NCBI GenBank assembly: GCA_964469925.1
Contig: CAYXZL010000007.1
Span: 1-64,000 of the forward strand
Source: CAYXZL01 sp964469925
Lineage (GTDB): Bacteria; Patescibacteriota; Gracilibacteria; Absconditabacterales; Absconditicoccaceae
DNA length: 64,000 nt
Reading direction: 5' to 3'
Shown here: positions 43,903 through 54,839 of the stretch, piece by piece
Position numbering within the stretch: the first letter of the stretch is position 1
How the letters are laid out: every line of letters begins with the position of its first letter
Made by a program: the position numbers and the translations under genes
Notes under the pieces: generated by a model
The model's database searches: none
The model's input: the letters and a program-made list of their open reading frames with translations, nothing else
What the model was told of the DNA's origin: nothing

Positions 43903-44469
43903 ATGGTTGAAACTGTTGTTGGAAGTGGCAAAATATTTAGTATCGTTGCTTATGATGTAGATATTGGTTGAGGTGTGATGAAAACTTTTGAGAAGGCTGT
44001 GCGTTCGCCTGGAGTTAGGATTATTATAGAAAATAATGTCTGAGGGATTCTTTTGTCAAAAGAGTTTAGATACGAATTGTGACGTGTCGATTATAGGTTG
44101 CCTGGAGGTAAGGTGTTTGATAGTAAGGATGAGTATCTGTCTTTTTTGTCTTTTTGAGGCAGCATGGAAGATGCTGTTTTGAAGGCTGCAGAACTTGAAG
44201 CTCAAGAAGAAGTTGGTTTTCGTCTTAACACTATTTCCTTTTTAACCAAACAAGCATGTGGTGCAACCGTAGAGTGGGACTTGTATTATGTAGTTAGTCA
44301 TTCTTTTGATCAAGCTATCGGTACTCAATTAGAAGCGTGAGAACGTGTGTTGTGATATGATTGGTATGATAAAACATCACTGTATTCAATGCTTGAAAAG
44401 TGAAGTGTTAGCGAGTGAAGGAGTGCTTCTGTTCTTTTGCAATATATCACTGGTCATCTTTCTGTGTAG
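43903..44469 (+). CDS. NUDIX hydrolase
   Basis: 188 residues. Nudix box: GGSMEDAVLKAAELEAQEEVGF, with Leu in the Arg position of REUxEExGU; the Glu residues that bind Mg remain. Preceded by LPGGKVFDS (usual lead Gly). It removes phosphate from a nucleoside diphosphate linked to another group; substrate unknown. ATG at 43903 is chosen because the longer in-frame stretch (TTG at 43774) would add a hydrophobic, T-rich segment unlike NUDIX N termini. An N-terminal membrane anchor cannot be fully excluded. Confidence 0.8.
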
Positions 44470-44646
44470 TTTCTCTGATTTGCCTGCTTTATGTTTTAAT
44501 TTCTCATACTGTTTCTTTTTGTTTTTCTAGCTTTTTTTGTCTTTGTCAAACTGTTTCTTACTTTCTTAGTTGTCCGTATGTTGCATTTTGGTGATGTATG
44601 GGTTATACATAGGTCAGTTGTGATTTTATATTTTCGTTTTCTTGTT

Positions 44647-44997
44647 ATGCCTGCTAAAAAACCAACATGAAAAAAAGTTGCTCCAGCTAAGAAGTCTCAT
44701 TCTTCTACATCTCCTGTTACTTCTCGTTCAGAACATCATATTATTGAAGATATGGAGCATTTGGTAGAGGAGAAGGTTCATAGGGTGCTAGAATCTGTTA
44801 CTAAGGATAAGGCGGAACATGTATTTCATGATTTTTTGTGAGCGTTTAAAGGTGCGGAATGGCAAGACTATCTCATGTTTGTGCTGTGAGTATTTTTCTT
44901 GATATGGGCCTTGATTGAGTTGTGGGCTTTTGTTTGGGGTGTTATTTTGTTACTTCTCGCATTACTTTTGCTTAATATGTTTTTTGGAAGAAAGTAG
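44647..44997 (+). CDS. Small membrane protein with basic Ala/Lys/Pro start
   Basis: 116 residues. N-terminal 30 residues MPAKKPTGKKVAPAKK resemble histone-like/Lys-Ala-rich tails; then an acidic-basic helix (EHHIIEDMEHLVEEKV), then two hydrophobic helices (FVLGVFFLIWALIELWAF, GVILLLLALLLLNMFF). Function unknown. A terminator follows. Confidence 0.6.
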
Positions 44998-45029
44998 TTT
45001 TTTGTCTCTTACGTTGTAGTGTGATGTAG

Positions 45030-45055
45030 GGCAGGTCTTTGGGTCTGCCTTTTTT
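45030..45055 (+). terminator. Terminator
   Basis: GGCAG / CTGCC stem (10-base loop) followed by TTTTTTGTT. Confidence 0.75.
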
Positions 45056-45129
45056 GTTGTATATTTCTCTTGAAAACAGGATATATCCTTTTATTATGAT
45101 TCCTGTTTTTTTATTGTTGTGACTAGCGT

Positions 45130-45669
45130 ATGTCTTTTTGAACCATTATCCCCTGACTTGTTATTGATGGTAACCCTGCTCCGTATCCAGTTTTTAATGA
45201 ACGTGCTATTCGTGCTACTGCTGGTATTATGATGCTGCTTTGATTTTTTACTTTTGTGGTAGTACAATCAACTCATCGTTATTTTCTTCTTTATCTTGTT
45301 GTGTCTTTTTTTTGGTTGGAGTTTTTCATTAAGACTATTTGGTGACCATCCTATAGTCCATTTGCTGTATTGGGTACTTGGCTTGTCCGTTCGCAGCGTC
45401 CAGAATGGGTTGGTGCTGCTCAAAAACGTTTTGCTTGGGGCCTTGGCTTGTTGATGGCTAGTGCTATGATTGTTGTTTCTTTTATGTTTCACATACATTG
45501 AGTCATTCCTTTATCTATTTGCCTAACTTGTCTTTTTCTTATGTGGATGGAATCAGCTCTTGGCATATGTGTTGGTTGCAAAATGTATGGTCTATTCTTG
45601 CGTCTGTGATGGCTTAGGCGTCCTGTTTATCGTCCTGCTTGTCCTGGTTGATCATGTTCTTTGTCGTAG
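45130..45669 (+). CDS. DUF4395-family membrane protein
   Basis: 179 residues, about four membrane helices. NERAIRATAGIMMLLGFFTFVVVQ and the SPFAVLGTWLV, PEWVGAAQKRFAWGLGLLM, and C-terminal C-x2-C (ICLTCLF, GICVGCKMY) pieces match DUF4395. These occur near thioredoxin-like genes elsewhere; none is adjacent here. The Cys pairs suggest a redox role, which is inferred. Convergent to the secretion cluster. Confidence 0.7.
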
Positions 45670-45766
45670 CATTTTTCTACTATTTTTTGATGTCATAACA
45701 AAGATATGTTGGTCTGTGGTATGCTATACATACAATGTGTTTGTCTTTTAGTTTGAATAATCGGTT

Positions 45767-46156
45767 TTAGTATAAGAGTATGGTGGTTCCTATTGCACTC
45801 AATACGTGTCGAATACTGTGGTATATTTTGTAATAGCTGTTGTTTTGGCTTTTATGTTTTCTCCCTGCGAAAAAGAAGATTAATCATATAGCTATGATTA
45901 TTGATCATCTGATGATTTGTTGTGTTATTCACGTGTAAAATATAAATAAACAGTTTGTGATTATAACCCGGTATGCCATTCATATGTCGATTTTGTATCG
46001 TGTAGCGTTGTGATTTCTGTAGTGATGTATGGTGGATGCTATACCCAACAATAGTAAAGGCACTCATCGTCGTCTCTGATTCATAAGTGTTACTAGTCCT
46101 CCTGCTATGTATGCTATGTTTGACCGGACGTTTGGATCGTTTATTGTATTTTTCAT
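45767..46156 (-). CDS. Small polytopic membrane protein, end of VirB4 cluster
   Basis: 129 residues with about three hydrophobic helices (GVPLLLLGIASTIHHY, FIFYTGITQQIIRGSIIIAIGLIFFFAG). Starts 6 bases after the preceding gene, so co-transcribed. Several Gly are TGA. Family unknown; likely a component or inner-membrane partner of the VirB4 machine. Confidence 0.6.
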
Positions 46157-46162
46157 TTTATT

Positions 46163-47152
46163 TTATTGGATAAGTAATACGTTTACTATCAGGTAGGCTG
46201 CACCAATGACGACTACTCCTATTAATACATATCCCAAGCTTTTGCCAATTTGTTTTATCTTATCCGTGTCATCTGGTTTTACTAATAACTGAAATGCTTG
46301 GTAGAGGACTATTATGAGTATGACTAATGATGTTAATCACAATACCCGATTGATGATTGTGTATACCAGAGGGATACTCTTGGTGCTTAGCAGATTAGTG
46401 CCTACGTCTCCTAAGTCTGTTGCATTGATGTTTAATACTTGCGATTTTTTTCCATATATCGCTTCTACTATTGCCTGTGCTGCTAATATAACAAGTATGC
46501 CTACTGTGTTCCACACTATAATTGTTCATGCTTTCTTTTTTACATCTTCATCAGGAGAGAAGATAAATCAGAAGACGCGTATTAATAATATTACGAATAG
46601 TATTCCTATGATGAGGAACATTCCTAGCTTCAATAGTGGATAGAGAATTTCTTCGTAGACTCCTTGTGCTAGTAGTATGCCATTAAACTCACCCGTGGTA
46701 GCATCTAGAAACACTCACCCGCTTCATGTTTCCCCGACAAATGTTAGTGTTGCCCAACGTGCACTAATCATGAGAATTATTCCTACTATACCTCGCCCCA
46801 ATATTTGTGCTCATTTTTTTACCTCATCTTCTGAGTCGCTGAAAAAAAGTTTATAGAATCAAACAATGGCAACTAACACACCTATGAGTATCACTAGTGG
46901 GATCATGATTTTTTCTGCTACGTATATCAATGCGTCCCTTATTCACTGTGCTCACTTATTCACTGTGCCAAATTGACTATTGAGGTTTTTTTCTATTGGC
47001 TCAATTACTTCTTGTAGTGCGTTGTCAAAGTTGCTGTTTTGCCCATATACATATACAGCAGGAAGTCCTAGTAAGATAATAGATAGTACTACTATTGTCC
47101 CTTTGATACTTTTTTGCATTAGTCTGATCGTTGCATTTATTTGTTTCTTCAT
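46163..47152 (-). CDS. Membrane protein with three pilin-like hairpins
   Basis: 329 residues: signal/anchor (1-37), a hydrophilic spacer, then three modules of long helix + acidic-basic loop + second helix, at about 80-135, 168-228 and 258-325. The loops read FFSDSEDEVKKGAQILG, FSPDEDVKKKAGTIIV and LVKPDDTDKIKQIGKS. The same module, once, makes the small protein at 14970-15431. This resembles VirB2-like hairpins in tandem, or a VirB6/TrbL-like channel evolved from them. Start overlaps the previous stop by 16 bases. Confidence 0.7.
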
Positions 47153-48138
47153 CCTATTTTGCTGATTACAAAATGTTCTAGATATGATCGTCCTTCTTTT
47201 ACGATAGGTATTATGTATGTTTGTTTAGTGAGTAGGCTTGTTATAAAATTACCGCTAATAATTGCTCGTACTAAAATGTCGATTGAATATTCGGGGTTGA
47301 GGTTTAATCTTGTTATATATGATAGCATTATTGTTCGTGATATAATTATCATAAAACCATATTGTGTTCTTGCTATGTTGCTGTTTGCATATTTTTGCTG
47401 ATAATGATCTTTCCATTGTTGTACTATACTTGTAAGGACTGGTTTTCTTTTATGTAATTTTTCTATTAATCGTTGCATGCCTGCAATTGGGTATGCAGTT
47501 AATTCATTTGGGCATTTTGTAAATAACATGTTCATCCTTTGTTGTGTTTTTAGTGATCGGACTTCTATCTCCAAAGTTTGCATTATTGCTCTCATGATAA
47601 CCACTGTTATTAGTATTATGCTACTGATATTGCTTGGATCAATAATGGTTGTAATGCAGATTATTGTTCGTCGTAAAATACTTTCTTGTATTATTTCATT
47701 GTGTGACTCATTGTGTCGAGCATATTGATTATATATGGGCAGATAGTAGAGTAGTGACTTCTGTTGCCGATTTTCTTTCTGATTATTGTCTATATTTGTT
47801 TCTTGTCTTTCTGTTTTTATTAATATCTTACCGCTTATGGCTGCTATGATTCCCCCTATTACTATCGTTAATATTAGTATGAGTATAATGCTATTGATAC
47901 TCGCTAATCGTTGTCGATTTTTACTGCTTTTGAGTATGCTAGTTACAATGAGTATAATGAGTATTGTTAATGATATATATCCGTATTGAATATAGCTTTG
48001 AACAAAACCTTTTTCTTCTGTATTGAGATTGAAATCGTTTTTTTTAATTTGTTGTTGAATGATTGGCGCAAAAAAGCATATGGCGGCTATTGCAAGTGTT
48101 CGTGAAACAGGATTTTTTTTATTGTTTTGTGGGATCAT
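47137..48138 (-). CDS. Membrane protein upstream of the pilin-repeat gene
   Basis: 333 residues: three hydrophobic segments at the start (SRTLAIAAICFFAPIIQ, GYISLTILIILIVTSIL, IILILILTIVIGGIIAAIS), then a long soluble part with a further hydrophobic stretch (SSIILITVVIMRAIMQ). Unrecognised. TGA at 47149-47151 is Gly, followed by TAA after four codons. Lies between VirB4 and the repeat protein. Confidence 0.6.
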
Positions 48139-48163
48139 GATATAGTGATGATAGATTTCTAAA

Positions 48164-50281
48164 CTATCTTTTCTCTAGACCGGTTGTTATAAACTTGTGT
48201 TCTTCAGCTGATGCTAGTATTTTGGTAGCTATGTGTTGTCCTCAAACAAATAATAACCCTTCTCCTATGCCAGCAGCAACTAGTCTTTGCTTTTCTGCTT
48301 CTGACAAACCTATTATCTCATCTAGTGTTTTGATTGATGATGTTGACTGTTTCAACAATACTTGTATGCTCGAGTTTGATACAATTGGTTTGCCGTATGG
48401 ACTTCTTGTCAGGTCTTCTACATCCTGTGTGATAGTTGTTATTCACAATCCATATTTTCTTGCTCTTTTTATCAGTCAAAACAAAAAGTTTGCTGATATG
48501 TCGCTTTGCAACATGATCCGTGCTTCATCACAGATCACTAGTCTTGGTTTTTTTGTTGCCCTCACTTGTGTTCGGATAAAGTTTAGTACATTGTACATTG
48601 CAGGTGTTTTAAGTGCATCTTCTAGGTCCCTAATACTAAATATTGTTAGTTTATCGTTGATGTTTACGTTGGTATAATTATTGAATATTTTTCCAAAGGT
48701 TCATCAAACGTATTTATTGATTTTTATCGCTAGTTCTTCTCAACCTGCCATTCCCTCTAATACTTGTAATAGATCTTCCATGATAGGTGGCTGTCTGTCA
48801 TAATAAGTTGTTTCCTCAAAGCTCATACCTTTGAGTTGGTATGTGTTTTGTAGGGCTTTGTCTATTAGTGCCTCTTCTCATGCTGTCATGCCACCAAGTA
48901 TGATTTTCATCATGCCGAGTAGGTTAACGATTTGTCCTCTCAGCAAGTCTCAAGCTTGGTAGTCTCTATCATATATTTCTGGTGGTAAGTCGAATGGGTT
49001 GATGTATTGTTGTGAGTTGGTTGCTATGTTGATGTAGCTTCCTCATACTTTGTCTATGAGTCATTTGTATTCGTTTTCAGGATCAATAACTATCACATCA
49101 ACACCTGTTAGTAGGTATCTCATAATTTCTAACTTAACGGTATATGATTTACCAGCACCTGATGTCGCTAATACGACGCTGTTCATGTTTGGCAAGTTAC
49201 TTGAAAACCTATCAAATATTACTAAACCTCCTGTGTGTAAGTTTACTCAGTATAGTATTCCTGACTTTTGGATAAGATCTTGTGAAATAAATGGGAAACT
49301 GCCTGCTATAGATGATGTAATAGTGCTCCTTGTTATACCTAAGTCATCTATGCACAATGGTAGTGTTGTAGCAAACCCTTCATCCATTCTAAAGCTTGCT
49401 GGTTTGCTTCTAATGCTCAGTCCTGCTAGTTTTTGTTCCAGCTTCTTGCTATTCTCTCTTAGCTTTTCTTTTTCTTCGTTGTAAATGGTTATATACATAC
49501 CTGTCTCAAAATACCTTTCTTCATGAGTCGCTAATTTTTGTCTGATTGTTTCAACATCTTGGTATTGTACCTGTATTTCTGTATCTAGCGTTATTCCTTT
49601 TGCTACTGCATCGTTAATTTCTGCTTTTATTTGTGTTGCCTTATGTTTTAGTTGTGTTTTTATTCTGCTGTCATCTTCAGGGAAGATGAAAAAACTCATA
49701 TCTCGTTTGCTATGAAAGTCTAATATATCTCTGGTCCGTAGTGCATCCATGTAGGATGGATAACTGTTTGTATAGTATGTCTTTCCTAGCATGCCTGCTA
49801 TGTTGAAGTTATTCGTTTTTACTTCCCGATATGATGGTGCTATATGGTTTTTTGCGTTTGTTACTATCATATTGTAATGATTTTCTGCTTCTTGTATGTA
49901 CTGCCTTAGTCAGTTAGTTAGTTTTTTGTCTGAATACTCGCTGTCTGGTAAATTAAGTATGTATTGTACCTGCTCTTTTAGTGTTTTGTTTTTTATTGTA
50001 CTGTTTTCTGTTGTCGCTTGCTTTTCGATGTTTCCTATTGTATTTTTATTTTGATCTTTTTTTTTTGTTTCAAGAAAAAACAGCTTTGTCACTAACCTAT
50101 CAAAAAATCCTTCTTTTTTGTTCGTATTGGGGGGAAAACTTTCTTGGACTTGTTTATTTGTTTTTTGTTCTTGATTCACTTTGTCCTGATTATTCCCCCC
50201 TCTCGTTAGAGGATAGTGGGTATCGTATACAACGTTTGTAATTTGTTCAACCATGGTATCATAAATATGGATAACTTCCAT
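48164..50281 (-). CDS. VirB4-like secretion/conjugation ATPase
   Basis: 705 residues. C-terminal HerA/FtsK-type ATPase: Walker A VLATSGAGKSYTVKLE (around residue 378), VIVIDPENEY, and DEARIMLQ. N-terminal half carries TGMYITIYNEEKEKLR and a long helical region with ALRTRDILDFHSKRD, as in VirB4/TraC proteins of CPR genomes. It powers pilus assembly or secretion at the inner membrane. Heads the minus-strand series 50281-45767. Confidence 0.9.
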
Positions 50282-50363
50282 ATTATAAGGGTTTTTGCGT
50301 GATTTGTTGATGTCTTGTGTGGAGATGGAACTGTATTTGGTTGACTTTTCCTTGATGTGTTGC

Positions 50364-51407
50364 TTATATCAACTCTTTTGCTTGTCGGTCTATTTTGAAT
50401 CATCTTTTTTGTATATGTAATTCCTGATATGCATATTCGAGGAACGTCCTTATTGATTTGCCTTTTATGATTATATGGTATCTGTATTTATCATACATTT
50501 TGTAGATCAAAGGTGGAGTAGCATATATCTCTATTTGTTTTTTTGCTAATTTGTTTTTTATGTAAAGAAGCTCTTGGTGTAGTTTGTTGGTTGTGTTGAA
50601 TACTTTTTCTTCTATTTCGTTTTTGTACATGATGACTGCGATATCTCCTTGTGGTGGGTAGTTGTTTTGTCTTCTGAAATCTTTGTCTCGTTGTAGAAAT
50701 CATGATATATCTTGTCTGCATGCGTATCTGATGCTGGGATGATCATGTTTGCGGCTTTGTATGATCATGTTTGGTGTTCTTGTATGACTTTTTATACAAT
50801 CATAAATTTGATAGAAGGTTTTTGCGTGAGCTTCGTAATCGGGTACATTAAGTGGCTGATCTGCGTTAGTCATGATGATGAGGTCAATCTGTATGCCTTT
50901 TGCTTCTTGTATTGCAAGGGATGTCCCAATAGTGATTTTTGTTTGTTTCATTTTTTCGATGCTTGTTTTTATTTTTTTTAGTGAATTGGTTGTTTCAGAT
51001 GTTATCATGTGGCATTTTTGCTTGTAGTTTGTCGTGAACCATTCTGCTATTTGTTCTATTCCTCGTCCATAGTGATTAAAGTTTTGAGAGTGGCATTGCG
51101 GACAGGTATTTGGTATTGCATATTGTTTTTTGCAAATATGACACATGGCGAAATAGTGAGCTGGTGTTTGATGATATGCAAGGGTAATGTTGCAATGATC
51201 GCATTCCATGATGTGTCCACATTGGTTACATAATATCCCTTGTGCGTATGATTTTTTGTTGTTTATGATTAGTATTTTCCCTCACTGTTGTAAGACTTTT
51301 TCTATTCAGCGAATGCTTATGTCAGACCAAAATGGGTTTAGCTCTGTGCTCATGTCTACTAGAAAGATGTTTTGTTTATTTTTTTGTTGTCGCAATTCGT
51401 AGCCCAT
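50364..51407 (-). CDS. PriA-like protein lacking the N-terminal half
   Basis: 347 residues against about 700-730 for PriA. Zinc-binding Cys clusters are all there (CNQCGH, CDHCN, CHIC, CPQC), followed by GRGIEQIAEWF, the DLIIMTNADQPLNVPDYEA block and RTPNMIIQSRKHDHP. The N-terminal DNA-binding domain and first RecA domain with Walker A (GxTGSGKT) are absent; the frame upstream holds none within 100 bases, where the Dus gene ends at 51410. Could be a genuine short variant, a split gene whose other half is elsewhere, or an eroded gene. Confidence 0.82.
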
Positions 51408-51409
51408 AT

Positions 51410-52579
51410 TTATGTTAGTACATGAAAAAACAAATCTATCTTATCTTGTAACTCTTCTGGTTCGTATATGTTTGCTACTTGCTGTTTAAACTCTTTGTTT
51501 CATGGTAGTCCTTTGATGTAATTGAAGAGAAATTTACGAAATTGTATTGGGCCATGTAATCACGTTCTTTCTTTAGGACTGGTACTGCTGTTTATGTTTT
51601 CTGCTATGCTATTTATATCGTCTCGTTTTGGCATAGGAAATTGATACTTATGCTGTTCTAGTTTGATGTTGTTTGTTCTATGGTCGTTGTTTTCGTCATA
51701 TTGTTTGAGTGCGTGCACATATTCTCTGTTTTTTTCTATTTCTCTGGTAATATGTTCTAATGTTGTATGATTTTGTACTGTCCTATAGTATCGTATTTCG
51801 TGTGCTATTGTCAGTGACAGATGTTTCTTACATATTTCATAGCGATCTGAAATAGTTGGTTTGTGTGTGGTGAATAGTCGTGGATCCGCTATAGCAGCTT
51901 GAGCTATCATAATGCCATCTAAGTTTTGAAGATGATTTTGGCTGTCTTGGTAGGATATAATGCCGCCGTTACCTATTATTAGGCAGCTATTTCATAGTTC
52001 TTTTTTGAGCTGATATATAAAACCCCAGTCTACTTCCCCACTGTGTCATTGTTTGTATGTTCTGCCATGTACACTGATACAGTGTAGATATGGACTGACT
52101 TTTAGGAGTGCTTTGAATCGTTCTTTTTTATCTGAATCGTTCAGCCCTGTTCTTACTTTTATAGAAAATGGTTTGTTGATTGCTTGAGCTATATTTTTGA
52201 TAACATCTATGGTGTATGCTTTGTCCTGCATCATGCCACTTCCGCCACCACAAGCTATGACTTTGGGCGAGGGGCAGCCAATATTAAGTTCTATTCCATA
52301 GAAGCTTGGGTATTTTTTTTCGATATCAACAGCTGTTTTGATGAGTGTTTCTTCATTTCCTCAATAAATTTGTGCTATGAGTTGTTGTTCTTGATCGTGA
52401 TGGATGAGGTGCTTGACGAGTTTGTGTGGCTGTATCATGTAGCCGTCTGCATTCATAAACTCGGTTCGTGTTCGTAGCGTATTGGACGGGTTTTTATTGT
52501 AACGCGTAAAGACATTGTTTACGATACTGCGGTACACCATATCGGTGATGCCATCCATGGGTGCCAGTGCTTGTATCAT
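51410..52579 (-). CDS. tRNA-dihydrouridine synthase
   Basis: FMN/NADPH enzyme reducing uridines in the tRNA D-loop. 389 residues. LAPMDGITD at the start, ELNIGCPSPKV with the catalytic Cys, CGGGSGMM, SIKVRTGLND, ISVHGRT, IIGNGGI and GIMIAQAAIADP. A C-terminal helical domain of about 130 residues, longer than usual (charged insertion KREKNREYVHALKQYDENND region). Ends two bases before the PriA-like start. Confidence 0.95.
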
Positions 52580-52691
52580 TTGATTATTTTGTTAAACTTG
52601 TTTGGTTCGTTATTATGCGTATTTGCGTTGTTATGACAAGAAAAGTTGCTATACAAACTGTGTGGGTATTTTTTGGTTTATTTGTTTGTTT

Positions 52692-53048
52692 ATGTCAATA
52701 GTCAAAGAAAACGTTATACAGGTTGTTAATGCTGTTCCCTATGGACGTGTGAGTTCGTATGGTATGGTGGCTGAATTTGTTGGTTGACTTCTATGAAAGG
52801 CAATTAGTGCACAGCTAGTTGGTCGGATATTGTCTTGATTGAAACAAGAGGAGTTTGCCTCGTGTTCTTGGCAGAGGATTGTTAATAAACAGGGCTTTAT
52901 TAGCAGTCTTAAACTGTGAGATAGATGATGGAGACAAAAAGAGCTTTTGGAATCGGAGTGAGTACTTATAGTAGATTTTTATGTTGATATGGAGCGTTAC
53001 GCTTTGAGTCGTGAGGATTTTCGGTTGTATCAACAGGCTGTTATATAA
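52692..53048 (+). CDS. Alkyltransferase-like protein (ATL/MGMT fold)
   Basis: 118 residues. Winged-helix family: VPYGRVSSYGMVAEF, SAQLVGRIL, WQRIVNKQGFIS, LLESEGV. The active-site PCHR of O6-alkylguanine-DNA alkyltransferase is replaced (W in SCSWQRIVN), as in ATL proteins that bind O6-alkylguanine and hand it to nucleotide excision repair. In-frame TGA at several conserved Gly. No excision-repair gene nearby. Confidence 0.85.
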
Positions 53049-53093
53049 CTTATAATCTGTTAATCTGTCTACTTTTTTATTGTTGATTCTCGT

Positions 53094-54833
53094 ATGACTT
53101 CTTCTCATATAGGAGATGATATCCGTTCTCGTGTTGATATTGTTGATGTGGTTGCTAGGTATGTGGAATTAAAAAGGTCCTGAACAAATTTTGTAGGTCT
53201 TTCTCCGTTTCGTCAGGAAAAGACTCCTTCTTTTGTTGTTTCTCCTCATAAGCAAATTTTCAAGGATTTTGGTGGTAATGGTTTGTGATGAGATGTTATT
53301 ACTTTTATAATGGAGATTGAGAATGTTGACTTTATGGATGCAGTAAGGATCTTGGCAAAAGATGCAGGGATTAATATTGCTGACTATGAACACATTCATT
53401 ATGATAAAAAACAAGAAGAACAAAAGGAGAGACAAAAGAGATTGCACGCACTGACACAAGCTTTTTTTTCCAAGAAGCTTCGTGATTCTCAAAAAGCATT
53501 GAAATATATCACTGCTGTCAGATGATTGGAATTGGCTGTTGTAGAGAAGTTTGGTTTGGGTTATGCACCAGATAGTTCTTATGATCTTATTCATTATCTT
53601 CTTTGAAAAGGTTTTGTTGATCAGGATCTTTTGCAATGATCCTTGGCTAAGGTTGGTCAAAATGGTGATTATTATTCTTTCTTTCGTGATAGGCTGATTA
53701 TTCCGATTTTTGACAAAATGTGAAATACTATAGCTTTTGGTGGTCGTGCTTTGAGTGCGGATGTACAACCAAAGTATATTAATAGTTCAGACACCGTTGT
53801 GTACGATAAATCTAAGGTTCTCTATGGAATGAACTTTTTGAAGGATGGTCTGAAGACTCATGATTTTGTGGTTGTTGTTGAGTGATATATGGATGTCATT
53901 GCTCGGAGCCGTTTGGGTTATGACAATGCTGTCGCCACCTGTGGTACTTCTTTGACTGAATATCATGTAAAACAACTTAAAAATTACAGTGATTATCTGT
54001 ATTTCTTTTTTGACTCAGATGATGCCTGATATCAGGCCTCTATCAGGGCTCTCAAACTTGCATATAAGTATGATATATATCCTAAGGTTATTGTTTTAGA
54101 ATGATTTAAGGATGTTGATGAGTTAGTAAATGTTTCCCTGTCTAGGGAGAGTCCTACAAATATTGTTCAGTGATTGCTGGATGGGTCTCTGGACGGATTT
54201 GTGTTTCTTATTGGTCATGCTTTGCAGTGATTTGATATTAGTTCCCCGATCGGTAGAAAGTCTTTTTTAGACTCACTTTTTGATGTTTTAACTTATGTTG
54301 TTAGTCCGACTATACAGTATACTTATCTGGAAATTATTTCTAAGGCTTTATCAGTAGAAGTCGCCTATCTCCTAAGCCAGTTTAGAAGTTTCAGAAAAAA
54401 GAATCAGACGACCTTACAGAAGAATACGGTGGTTGACAATGTGGACGGTTCACAGTGATCCTATTCTATTAATGGTGAGTTGTTGTTGTCTAGCTTGTGT
54501 TGGCAAGGCTATATTTTTGAAAAACTGCACTATCCTGGGAAAGATTTGTTGATTCAGTTTTTATCTGATTTGGTTGCTTTTCTTCCTGAAACGGAACTTT
54601 TGCGTAGTGTTTGGTACGATACTGTTGAGGATTTAAGTATTATTGCCTCCCTGAACGAATCTCAATTGTGGTGGGAAAAAGAGTTGGATGCGTTACACCC
54701 TGATCGCTATCGTCACTTTATTGTATCGACATTGTCTGGTTTTATTCAACAACTTCTTAAACAGTTGGCGAAATCCAAAGTTTTGTCTCCTGTAACTTTT
54801 GTCTCTTTGCAGTCAACCTGGAAACAGTGTTAG
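53094..54833 (+). CDS. dnaG: DNA primase DnaG with degenerate zinc-binding domain
   Basis: Makes RNA primers for replication. 579 residues, near normal. Start IGDDIRSRVDIVDVVARYVELK, then at residues 37-40 SPFR (canonical CPFH), EKTPSFVV, and at 58-61 DFGG (canonical CFGC), so all four zinc ligands are missing. TOPRIM core intact: VVVVEGYMDVI, CGTSLTEYHV, YFFFDSDDAG. GGRAL and KYINSS are also normal. The C-terminal helicase-interaction part is divergent. So it is a working catalytic domain with a metal-free N-terminal domain, as far as can be read. Confidence 0.93.
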
Positions 54834-54839
54834 TTTTTT

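Noticed and set aside
53169..53768. 199-residue minus-strand frame opposite dnaG
   Set aside because: Shadow of dnaG in the complementary frame; composition Ile/Ser/Lys/Asn-rich without motif.
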